DNA of 64,000 bases from Ferdinandcohnia salidurans (GTDB lineage: Bacteria; Bacillota; Bacilli; Bacillales; Bacillaceae_L), in the NCBI RefSeq assembly GCF_042680725.1, contig NZ_JBHUEK010000011.1, positions 1-64,000 of the forward strand. The letters are read 5' to 3'. Shown piece after piece: positions 17,974-25,512 of the stretch. Within the stretch, counting starts at the first letter, position 1. Each line of letters opens with the position of its first letter. The notes under the pieces are model-generated. The model ran no database searches. It worked only from the letters and a program-made list of their open reading frames with translations, and was not told the DNA's origin. Position numbers and translations under genes: made by a program.

Positions 17974-18002
17974 TTGATATTGTAAATCAAAAGTGGTAAT
18001 AT
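17974..18002 (+). promoter_or_regulatory. Promoter of rplK-rplA
   Basis: TTGATA (17974-17979), a 17-base spacer and TAATAT (17997-18002). A nested hairpin follows at 18004-18044: GCATAG/CTATGC outside, GTCTCA/TGAGAC inside. Confidence 0.65.
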
Positions 18003-18077
18003 TGCATAGGTCAGTATGTCTCAAAATATTGAGACTAACTATGCTAACGTTCTTTATTGATTATAAAGAATAGATGA

Positions 18078-18104
18078 GTGGGAGGGTAAAACCCTATTAC
18101 CACA
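18078..18104 (+). promoter_or_regulatory. L1-stalk-like leader motif before rplK
   Basis: GTGGGAGG (18078-18085) ... CCC ... ACCACA (18099-18104) can form GUGG/CCAC and GGG/CCC helices around a GA / UAUUA internal loop. This resembles the L1 binding site of 23S rRNA helices 76-77. The same flanking blocks recur before rplA. Likely a translational operator for L1. Confidence 0.55.
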
Positions 18105-18130
18105 TCACGGACTTTAAGGAGGTGTGTCTC

Positions 18131-18556
18131 GTGGCTAAAAAAGTAATTAAAGAGGTTAAATTACAAATTCCAGCGGGTAAAGCAAACCCAGCGCCACCGG
18201 TTGGACCAGCATTAGGTCAAGCAGGTGTTAACATTATGGGATTCTGTAAAGAGTTCAACGCTCGTACAGCAGAACAAGCTGGTTTAATTATTCCTGTTGT
18301 AATCACAGTTTATGAAGATCGTTCATTTACATTTATTACAAAAACTCCTCCTGCTGCAGTTCTTTTAAAGAAAGCGGCTGGAATTGAGTCTGGTTCTGGT
18401 GAACCAAACCGTAATAAAGTTGCAACAGTTAAGCGTGATAAAGTACGCGAGATTGCAGAAACAAAAATGCCTGATTTAAATGCAGCAAATGTTGAATCTG
18501 CAATGCGTATGGTTGAAGGTACTGCTCGTAGCATGGGAATTGTCATCGAAGACTAA
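18131..18556 (+). CDS. rplK: 50S ribosomal protein L11
   Basis: The 141-residue protein starts with GTG at 18131 behind AAGGAGGTG, matching the usual L11 length; longer upstream frames are not supported. The N-terminal PxGKANPAPPVGPALGQAGV and C-terminal rRNA-binding domain with MEGTARSMGI are conserved. It forms the GTPase-associated centre with L10/L12. Confidence 0.97.
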   Translation: MAKKVIKEVKLQIPAGKANPAPPVGPALGQAGVNIMGFCKEFNARTAEQAGLIIPVVITVYEDRSFTFITKTPPAAVLLKKAAGIESGSGEPNRNKVATVKRDKVREIAETKMPDLNAANVESAMRMVEGTARSMGIVIED

Positions 18557-18582
18557 TTCCAATTTGCTACAATTTGTTCGGG

Positions 18583-18622
18583 GGTTGCGGATGGAACATC
18601 ACTTTTCTTTCGTTCGCAACCT
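18583..18622 (+). other. Hairpin between rplK and rplA
   Basis: GGTTGCG and CGCAACC form a 7-bp stem around a ~25-base loop shortly after the rplK stop. No T-run follows, so it is not a clear terminator. Confidence 0.45.
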
Positions 18623-18667
18623 TTGTTCTGTCTAGCGTCAGTGCATAAAAGTGCTGTCACGCTTGGC

Positions 18668-18694
18668 GTGGGAGGTTATTCCGTTAAAACCACA
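18668..18694 (+). promoter_or_regulatory. L1-stalk-like leader motif before rplA
   Basis: GTGGGAGG (18668-18675) and ACCACA (18689-18694) repeat the pattern found before rplK, ending 19 bases before the rplA start. It is a candidate autogenous L1 binding site. Confidence 0.5.
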
Positions 18695-18712
18695 ATTGAG
18701 GAGGAAATTAAA

Positions 18713-19402
18713 ATGGCAAAAAGAGGTAAAAAGTACGTAGAAGCTGCTAAATTAGTAGACCGTACAAAAGCTTACTCAGTTGCAGAAGCAATTGAATTAG
18801 TAAAGAAAACAAGCACAGCTAAATTTGATGCGACTGTAGAAGTTGCATTCCGTTTAGGAGTAGACCCTAAGAAAGCTGACCAACAAATTCGTGGTGCAGT
18901 TGTTCTACCAAACGGTACTGGTAAAACTCAACGTGTATTAGTTTTCGCTAAAGGTGAAAAAGCAAAAGAAGCAGAAGCTGCTGGAGCTGATTATGTTGGC
19001 GATAGCGAGTTCATCAACAAAATCAACCAAGGTTGGTTTGATTTCGATGTAATCGTAGCTACTCCTGACATGATGGGTGAAGTTGGTAAGCTTGGTCGTG
19101 TATTAGGGCCAAAAGGTTTAATGCCAAACCCTAAAACAGGAACTGTTACTTTTGATGTAACAAAAGCAATTAATGAAATCAAAGCTGGTAAAGTTGAATA
19201 CCGCGTTGATAAATCTTCTAACATTCATGTTCCGATTGGTAAGATCTCATTTGATGATCAAAAACTAATTGAGAACTTCACTACAATTTATGAAACTATG
19301 CTTAAGGTTAAACCATCTGCAGCAAAAGGAACTTACATGAAAAACGTTGCTGTATCTTCTACAATGGGACCTGGCGTAAAAGTTGACGCTTCTACATTCT
19401 AA
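18713..19402 (+). CDS. rplA: 50S ribosomal protein L1
   Basis: The 229-residue protein has the two-domain L1 fold, with the signature DVIVATPDMMGEVGKLGRVL and GPKGLMPNPKTGTV. It binds the L1 stalk of 23S rRNA and can repress its own mRNA in other bacteria. ATG at 18713 sits behind GAGGAGGAAA; a longer upstream frame runs through the leader and is rejected. Confidence 0.97.
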   Translation: MAKRGKKYVEAAKLVDRTKAYSVAEAIELVKKTSTAKFDATVEVAFRLGVDPKKADQQIRGAVVLPNGTGKTQRVLVFAKGEKAKEAEAAGADYVGDSEFINKINQGWFDFDVIVATPDMMGEVGKLGRVLGPKGLMPNPKTGTVTFDVTKAINEIKAGKVEYRVDKSSNIHVPIGKISFDDQKLIENFTTIYETMLKVKPSAAKGTYMKNVAVSSTMGPGVKVDASTF

Positions 19403-19419
19403 TTAGAAAATAGTGGATA

Positions 19420-19448
19420 TTGACTTTTACAAGAGCATTTCATATAAT
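19420..19448 (+). promoter_or_regulatory. Sigma-A promoter of rplJ-rplL
   Basis: TTGACT (19420-19425), exactly 17 bases, TATAAT (19443-19448). Confidence 0.85.
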
Positions 19449-19469
19449 AGATTTTGTTGTTAACAAATG

Positions 19470-19585
19470 AATAGCATTTGTACCGTAGACAGTAGGTGCT
19501 TCGATAGCTTAATTTCCTACCGAGGTGTAGTATATATTACTTGATCATTACTACCTCTGTGTCTACTTGGCATAGAGGTTTTTTA
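19470..19585 (+). promoter_or_regulatory. L10 leader with terminator-like hairpin
   Basis: The long leader between the promoter and rplJ has the position and make-up of the L10 autoregulatory leader. ACCTCTGTG and CATAGAGGT with a six-T run (19553-19584) form a terminator-like hairpin. L10-(L12)4 is expected to bind the leader and reduce expression. Confidence 0.75.
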
Positions 19586-19669
19586 ATCTAGAAACGTGTT
19601 CTTCATGAACGCCCTCTAACACCGAACGGTTTCAAGTGTTGCGAAATAACTCACAGGAGGTGTAAAAGA

Positions 19670-20170
19670 ATGAGTCATGCAGTAGAACAAAAGAAACAAA
19701 TCGTAACTGAAATTGCAGACAAATTACGTGAAAGTAAATCAACGATCGTTGTTGACTATCGCGGTCTATCTGTTGCAGAAGTAACAGAACTACGTAAGCA
19801 ACTTCGTGAGGCAGGCATTGAATTTAAAGTGTACAAAAACACATTAACTCGCCGCGCTGCAGAACAAGCTGAGCTTGCTGGTTTAAATGATGCATTAACA
19901 GGACCAAACGCAATTGCATTCAGTAATGAAGACGTAGTTGCTCCTGCTAAAATTCTTAATGATTTTGCGAAAAAGCATGAAGCATTAGAAATCAAAGCGG
20001 GTGTTATCGAAGGAAATGTTGCAACTCTTGAGGAAGTTAAAGCTCTTGCTGATCTACCATCACGCGAAGGTTTACTTTCTATGTTGCTTAGCGTACTTCA
20101 AGCTCCAATTCGTAACCTTGCACTTGCTACTAAAGCAGTTGCAGAACAAAAAGAAGAGCAAGGCGCTTAA
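19670..20170 (+). CDS. rplJ: 50S ribosomal protein L10
   Basis: The 166-residue protein has an N-terminal rRNA-binding domain (IVVDYRGLSVAEVTELRKQL, YKNTLTRRA) and a C-terminal helix that carries L12 dimers (NLALATKAVAEQKEE). ACAGGAGGTG precedes the ATG. Confidence 0.97.
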   Translation: MSHAVEQKKQIVTEIADKLRESKSTIVVDYRGLSVAEVTELRKQLREAGIEFKVYKNTLTRRAAEQAELAGLNDALTGPNAIAFSNEDVVAPAKILNDFAKKHEALEIKAGVIEGNVATLEEVKALADLPSREGLLSMLLSVLQAPIRNLALATKAVAEQKEEQGA

Positions 20171-20231
20171 TCGTAATACAATTATACAATTCGAAATACA
20201 AATAGGATAATTATTTAAGGAGGATTTTCTA

Positions 20232-20594
20232 ATGACTAAAGAACAAATCATTGAAGCAGTTAAAAGCATGACTGTTTTAGAACTAAATGACCTAGTAAAA
20301 GCAATTGAAGAAGAATTTGGTGTAACTGCTGCTGCTCCTGTAGCTGTAGCTGCTGGTGGCGGAGCTGAAGCTGCTGCTGAGCAAACTGAGTTTGATGTTG
20401 TATTATCAGACGCTGGTGCACAAAAAATCAAAGTTATCAAAGTTGTACGTGAAATCACTGGTCTTGGCTTAAAAGAAGCTAAAGAACTTGTTGACAACAC
20501 TCCAAAACCAATCAAAGAAGGCGTTTCTAAAGAGGAAGCTGAAGAAGTTAAAGCTAAACTTGAAGAAGTTGGAGCTGGCGTAGAAGTTAAGTAA
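20232..20594 (+). CDS. rplL: 50S ribosomal protein L7/L12
   Basis: The 120-residue protein has the N-terminal dimerisation helix, an Ala-rich hinge (AAAPVAVAAGGGAEAAA) and a C-terminal factor-binding domain (KIKVIKVVREITGLGLKEAK). It recruits translation GTPases to the ribosome. Confidence 0.98.
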   Translation: MTKEQIIEAVKSMTVLELNDLVKAIEEEFGVTAAAPVAVAAGGGAEAAAEQTEFDVVLSDAGAQKIKVIKVVREITGLGLKEAKELVDNTPKPIKEGVSKEEAEEVKAKLEEVGAGVEVK

Positions 20595-20610
20595 TCTTAA
20601 GTAACGTATG

Positions 20611-20640
20611 AAAAAGCTCGCTATCAAGCGAGCTTTTTTT
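20611..20640 (+). terminator. Terminator after rplL
   Basis: AAAAAGCTCGCT and AGCGAGCTTTTT form a 12-bp stem with a 4-base loop (ATCA), running into T residues. Confidence 0.92.
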
Positions 20641-20699
20641 ATCAAGTATGAATGAAATGGGTATACTGTTCATATACTCTTATGTTGGGAGATATATTG

Positions 20700-21305
20700 A
20701 TGGCCGAACATTATTATACTAGTAAACCCACTGTGGCAAGTAATCAAAAAACTCAGGTATTTGTCTTAAAAGGAAATTCATTTTCTTTTACAAGTGATAG
20801 TGGAGTTTTTTCAAAAAATGAAGTTGATTTTGGATCTCGTTTATTAGTGGAGGAGTTTGAAGCTCCAGAAGTTACTGGTCCATTTTTAGATGTTGGTTGT
20901 GGGTATGGTCCGATTGGTCTTGCACTCGCAAAAGTACATAATGAACGTCTTGTTGAAATGATCGACGTGAATGAACGGGCAATCGAGCTTTCAATAAAGA
21001 ATGCGGAAATAAATAAGGTCACAAATGTTAATATACATCAAAGCGATTTATTTACAAATGTAGAAAAACGAGGCTTTGCGGCCATTATTTCAAATCCTCC
21101 AATTCGCGCAGGAAAAAAAGTGGTACATCATATTTTAGAAGAGAGCTATCAATATTTAGTTCCTGGCGGTGAATTGTGGGTTGTGATTCAAAAGAAGCAA
21201 GGAGCTCCGTCTGCGATCGAGAAGCTTGAGCTGATCTTCGAAGAAGTAGAGATTGTTGAAAGAAAGAAAGGCTACCATATTATTAGAGCTAAGAAAACGA
21301 AATAA
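20700..21305 (+). CDS. RsmC-like rRNA guanine methyltransferase (YbxB)
   Basis: The 201-residue SAM-dependent methyltransferase has motif I LDVGCGYGPIGLALA near 61 and the catalytic NPPIRAGKK near 128 that marks RsmC/RlmG-type N2-guanine methylases. It corresponds to B. subtilis YbxB, between rplL and rpoB. ATG at 20700 has GGGAG eight bases upstream; an upstream in-frame ATG at 20652 lacks support. The target nucleotide is inferred only. Confidence 0.9.
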   Translation: MAEHYYTSKPTVASNQKTQVFVLKGNSFSFTSDSGVFSKNEVDFGSRLLVEEFEAPEVTGPFLDVGCGYGPIGLALAKVHNERLVEMIDVNERAIELSIKNAEINKVTNVNIHQSDLFTNVEKRGFAAIISNPPIRAGKKVVHHILEESYQYLVPGGELWVVIQKKQGAPSAIEKLELIFEEVEIVERKKGYHIIRAKKTK

Positions 21306-21755
21306 TTCAAAAGGAAATTTCCACTTGACAAATGAAAAAATAAGTTGACTGGGTATTTCACGTGTGGTAGCATTATATAATGCCGATATGTAATTTTTCC
21401 ATGTATAACTAAAAAATTAAATATATGTATAAATATAGTATGTATGGAAAAACTGATAAAATCAATAGTTTGTTTTTAGAATTGTGGTTTTCATAGTAGA
21501 AACCCTTTTTCTTTTTGTCTATAAAAAAGGTTATTTTTCGGCTTAAAATAGCTATTAAACATTTTTCTAGACAAAACAGATCAGTATTTATTTGGCTTGA
21601 AAAAGTCGGATTTGATAGGCTGCTTTATGTGTCCTATCATTTTGATTTGCGGTTTACTTCTTACTATTTATATTAGTTTATAGGTAGGCTTTTATAATTA
21701 GTAAGTATTTATAAAATAGCAAGATTAATAACGCTTGATATGAGGGGTGAATGGG
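21306..21755 (+). promoter_or_regulatory. 450-base rpoB leader region
   Basis: No gene. TATAAT at 21376-21381 lacks a well-placed -35; TTGACT (21345-21350) and TTGACA (21325-21330) are too distant. Downstream, AACCCTTTTT/AAAAAAGGTT (21501-21532) with a T-run resembles an attenuator, and GATAGG/CCTATC (21616-21640) forms a second hairpin. The long leader suggests post-initiation control of rpoBC. Confidence 0.5.
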
Positions 21756-24700
21756 TTGATAGGTCAACTAGTTCAGTATGGACGACACCGCCAACGAAGA
21801 AGTTATGCTCGTATTAGTGAAGTTTTAGAATTACCAAATCTTATTGAGATTCAAACCTCTTCTTATCAGTGGTTTCTTGATGAGGGTCTTAGGGAAATGT
21901 TCCAAGATATTTCCCCGATTGAAGATTTTACAGGTAACCTATCTCTAGAGTTCATTGATTACAGTTTAGGTGAGCCAAAGTATTCTGTAGAGGAATCAAA
22001 GGAAAGAGATGTTACTTATTCAGCGCCACTTAGAGTAAAGGTGCGTTTGATCAATAAAGAAACTGGTGAAGTAAAAGACCAAGATGTATTTATGGGTGAC
22101 TTCCCACTCATGACAGAAACAGGTACGTTCGTTATCAATGGTGCAGAACGTGTAATTGTTTCACAATTGGTTCGTTCACCGAGTGTTTATTTCAGTGGCA
22201 AAGTTGATAAGAATGGTAAACGCGGCTTTACAGCAACGGTAATACCAAACCGTGGTGCATGGTTAGAGTATGAAACAGATGCGAAGGATGTTGTGTACGT
22301 TCGTATCGACCGTACTCGTAAATTGCCGGTAACGGTCCTTTTGCGCGCGCTTGGGTTTGGCTCTGATCAAGAAATCATCGATTTATTTGGTGAAAATGAA
22401 TATTTACGCAACACGCTTGAAAAAGACAACACAGAAAGCACAGAAAAAGCATTACTAGAAATATATGAACGTCTACGTCCTGGAGAACCGCCAACAGTCG
22501 AAAACGCAAAAAGTTTATTGGAATCACGCTTTTTTGATCCGAAGCGTTACGACCTTGCGAGTGTAGGACGCTACAAAATCAATAAAAAACTTCATATTAA
22601 GAACCGTTTGTTTAATCAGCGTATTGCAGAAACACTTGTTGATCCTGAAACTGGTGAGATTATCGTGGAAAAAGACACGCTTCTCGATCGCAGAACGCTA
22701 GACCGTATCATTCCATATTTGGAGAATGGTATTGGTTTTAAATCACTTCAGCCAGCAGGTGGCGTTATAGATGAAGAAATCACACTTCAGTCTATAAAGA
22801 TTTACGCTCCAAATGACCCAGATGGCGAACAAGTCATTAATGTCATTGGTAATGCCTATATCGAAGAAGGCGTTAAGAATATTACACAAGCGGATATTCT
22901 TTCTTCAATTAGCTATTTCTTTAACTTGTTACATCAAGTTGGAGATACAGATGATATCGACCATTTAGGTAATCGTCGTCTGCGTTCAGTTGGTGAGCTT
23001 CTACAAAACCAATTCCGTATTGGATTATCAAGAATGGAACGTGTTGTTCGTGAGAGAATGTCAATTCAAGATACGAATACGATTACTCCACAACAATTAA
23101 TCAATATCCGTCCAGTGATCGCTTCAATTAAAGAGTTCTTTGGTAGCTCTCAGCTTTCACAATTTATGGACCAGACAAATCCATTAGCAGAATTAACACA
23201 TAAACGAAGATTATCAGCATTAGGACCTGGTGGTTTAACACGTGAACGTGCAGGATTCGAAGTTCGTGACGTTCATTACTCTCACTATGGTCGTATGTGT
23301 CCGATTGAAACACCAGAAGGTCCAAACATCGGTCTAATTAACTCATTATCATCTTATGCAAAGGTGAATCGATTTGGGTTTATCGAAACTCCGTATCGAA
23401 GAGTTGATCCTGAAACAGGCAAAGTTACAGATAGAATTGACTACTTAACAGCAGACGAAGAGGATAACTATGTTACTGCTCAGGCAAATTCTCGTTTAGG
23501 TGAAAATGGAGAATTTTTAGATGAAGATGTAGTTGCTCGTTTCAAGGGTGAGAACACTGTTGTACACCGTGACCGAATTGACTACATGGATGTATCGCCA
23601 AAACAAGTTGTTTCTGCAGCGACTGCATGTATTCCTTTCTTAGAAAATGATGACTCAAACCGTGCGCTAATGGGTGCGAACATGCAACGTCAAGCTGTTC
23701 CTCTTATGCAGCCGGAAGCGCCGTTCGTCGGTACAGGTATGGAGTATGTATCTGGTAAGGACTCAGGTGCCGCAGTAATTTGTAAACACCCTGGTATTGT
23801 TGAGCGAGTTGAAGCAAAACAAATCTCGGTACGTCGCTATCAAGAAGTTGATGGTCAAAAGGTGAAAGGCGACCTTGATAAATACCGTCTACTAAAATTT
23901 ATTCGTTCGAACCAAGGTACATGTTATAACCAACGCCCGATTGTTACAGAGGGGGATGAAGTTGTTAAAGGAGAAATCCTTGCAGATGGTCCTTCTATGG
24001 AAAAGGGTGAACTAGCGTTAGGACGTAACGTTCTTGTTGGTTTTATTAACTGGGATGGATATAACTATGAAGATGCCATCATCATGAGTGAAAGACTTGT
24101 AAAAGATGATGTTTATACATCTATTCATATTGAAGAATATGAATCTGAATCACGTGATACAAAATTAGGACCAGAGGAAATCACACGTGATATTCCAAAC
24201 GTTGGAGAAGACGCATTACGCAATCTCGACGAGCGTGGAATTATCCGTGTTGGTGCCGAGGTAAAAGACGGTGATTTACTTGTAGGTAAAGTTACACCAA
24301 AAGGGGTAACGGAACTAACAGCTGAAGAACGTCTATTACACGCAATCTTTGGTGAAAAAGCACGTGAAGTGCGCGATACTTCTCTTCGTGTACCACATGG
24401 TGGTGGAGGAATTGTTCTTGATGTGAAGGTGTTCAACCGAGAAGATGGAGATGAATTACCACCAGGTGTAAATCAGCTTGTTCGTGTATATATCGTTCAA
24501 AAACGTAAAATACACGAAGGAGATAAGATGGCTGGTCGTCACGGAAACAAAGGGGTAATTTCAAGAATTCTTCCGGAAGAAGATATGCCATACCTTCCAG
24601 ATGGAACGCCAATCGACATCATGTTAAACCCACTAGGGGTTCCGTCACGTATGAACATCGGTCAGGTTCTAGAGCTACACTTAGGTATGGCTGCTAGACA

Positions 24701-25325
24701 ACTGGGTATTCATGTTGCGTCACCAGTATTTGACGGTGCAACGGAAGAAGATGTTTGGGATACTTTAGAAGAAGCTGGAATGTCTCGTGATGCGAAAACA
24801 GTTTTATATGATGGAAGAACAGGTGAACCGTTTGATAATCGAGTATCTGTTGGTATCATGTATATGATTAAACTAGCACACATGGTTGATGACAAACTTC
24901 ATGCTCGTTCAACTGGACCTTATTCTCTTGTTACACAGCAACCACTTGGTGGTAAGGCTCAGTTCGGAGGACAACGTTTCGGTGAAATGGAAGTTTGGGC
25001 GCTTGAAGCTTATGGTGCTGCATACACGTTACAAGAGATCCTTACAGTTAAATCCGATGATGTTGTTGGCCGTGTGAAGACATACGAAGCGATTGTTAAG
25101 GGTGAAAATGTACCTGAACCAGGTGTACCTGAATCGTTTAAAGTATTAATTAAAGAACTACAATCACTGGGATTAGATGTGAAAATTCTTTCAGGTGATG
25201 AAGAAGAGATTGAAATGCGTGATTTAGAAGATGATGAGGAAGCAAGTCAATCAGAGGGAATATCTCTTGATTCTGACCAACAAACCGACTCAGAATTAGA
25301 AAAGAACGCAGTAGTTAAGGAATAG
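21756..25325 (+). CDS. rpoB: RNA polymerase beta subunit
   Basis: The 1189-residue protein is colinear with B. subtilis RpoB. TTG at 21756 (GAGGGGTGA upstream) gives the standard N-terminus LxGQLVQYGRHRQRRSYARIS; the in-frame GTG at 21747 lies in the ribosome binding site. The rifampicin pocket reads SQLSQFMDQTNPLAELTHKR then RLSALGPGGL, the unmutated form. GDKMAGRHGNKG and the acidic C-terminal tail are present. Confidence 0.98.
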   Translation: MIGQLVQYGRHRQRRSYARISEVLELPNLIEIQTSSYQWFLDEGLREMFQDISPIEDFTGNLSLEFIDYSLGEPKYSVEESKERDVTYSAPLRVKVRLINKETGEVKDQDVFMGDFPLMTETGTFVINGAERVIVSQLVRSPSVYFSGKVDKNGKRGFTATVIPNRGAWLEYETDAKDVVYVRIDRTRKLPVTVLLRALGFGSDQEIIDLFGENEYLRNTLEKDNTESTEKALLEIYERLRPGEPPTVENAKSLLESRFFDPKRYDLASVGRYKINKKLHIKNRLFNQRIAETLVDPETGEIIVEKDTLLDRRTLDRIIPYLENGIGFKSLQPAGGVIDEEITLQSIKIYAPNDPDGEQVINVIGNAYIEEGVKNITQADILSSISYFFNLLHQVGDTDDIDHLGNRRLRSVGELLQNQFRIGLSRMERVVRERMSIQDTNTITPQQLINIRPVIASIKEFFGSSQLSQFMDQTNPLAELTHKRRLSALGPGGLTRERAGFEVRDVHYSHYGRMCPIETPEGPNIGLINSLSSYAKVNRFGFIETPYRRVDPETGKVTDRIDYLTADEEDNYVTAQANSRLGENGEFLDEDVVARFKGENTVVHRDRIDYMDVSPKQVVSAATACIPFLENDDSNRALMGANMQRQAVPLMQPEAPFVGTGMEYVSGKDSGAAVICKHPGIVERVEAKQISVRRYQEVDGQKVKGDLDKYRLLKFIRSNQGTCYNQRPIVTEGDEVVKGEILADGPSMEKGELALGRNVLVGFINWDGYNYEDAIIMSERLVKDDVYTSIHIEEYESESRDTKLGPEEITRDIPNVGEDALRNLDERGIIRVGAEVKDGDLLVGKVTPKGVTELTAEERLLHAIFGEKAREVRDTSLRVPHGGGGIVLDVKVFNREDGDELPPGVNQLVRVYIVQKRKIHEGDKMAGRHGNKGVISRILPEEDMPYLPDGTPIDIMLNPLGVPSRMNIGQVLELHLGMAARQLGIHVASPVFDGATEEDVWDTLEEAGMSRDAKTVLYDGRTGEPFDNRVSVGIMYMIKLAHMVDDKLHARSTGPYSLVTQQPLGGKAQFGGQRFGEMEVWALEAYGAAYTLQEILTVKSDDVVGRVKTYEAIVKGENVPEPGVPESFKVLIKELQSLGLDVKILSGDEEEIEMRDLEDDEEASQSEGISLDSDQQTDSELEKNAVVKE

Positions 25326-25327
25326 AT

Positions 25328-25360
25328 ATCATTAAGCAGCAAGAACTGCTGCTTAATGAT
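25328..25360 (+). other. Perfect 14-bp hairpin after rpoB
   Basis: ATCATTAAGCAGCA - AGAAC - TGCTGCTTAATGAT, starting 3 bases after the rpoB stop. No T-run follows, so termination is unlikely. An interspersed repeat begins at the next base. Confidence 0.85.
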
Positions 25361-25450
25361 AAAGCCTCCGGCGGATGCCACGATTTTTTTAAGGAAACTT
25401 TTCGAGCGTGCTCGAAAAAAATCGGGCACAAATACGCCAAGGCGCATTTG
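25361..25450. repeat. Interspersed repeat family 2, copy between rpoB and rpoC
   Basis: Opens with AAAGCCTCCGGCGGATGCCA and ends with the palindrome CAAATACGCC-AA-GGCGCATTTG. Between them, ACGATTTTTTT pairs with AAAAAAATCGG, enclosing TTTTCGAGCGTGCTCGAAAA, another palindrome. The opening, outer stem and closing palindrome recur at 63082-63230. It carries no convincing gene. Confidence 0.75.
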
Positions 25451-25512
25451 ATTGTCATTCAAAGCAAAGGTCAATTAGGGTAATCCTGAAGATCAAAAGG
25501 GAGGTAGGCCCC

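Noticed and set aside
21325..21381. Canonical rpoB promoter from TTGACT or TTGACA with TATAAT
   Set aside because: Spacers are 25 and 45 bases, outside the workable range; only the -10 is retained as tentative.
23130..23250. Rifampicin-resistance changes in rpoB
   Set aside because: The pocket residues read as the unmutated Bacillus type.
25408..25512. N-terminal extension of RpoC
   Set aside because: Encoded by the repeat and spacer; standard TTG start at 25513 has an ideal AAGGGAGG site and matches family N-termini.
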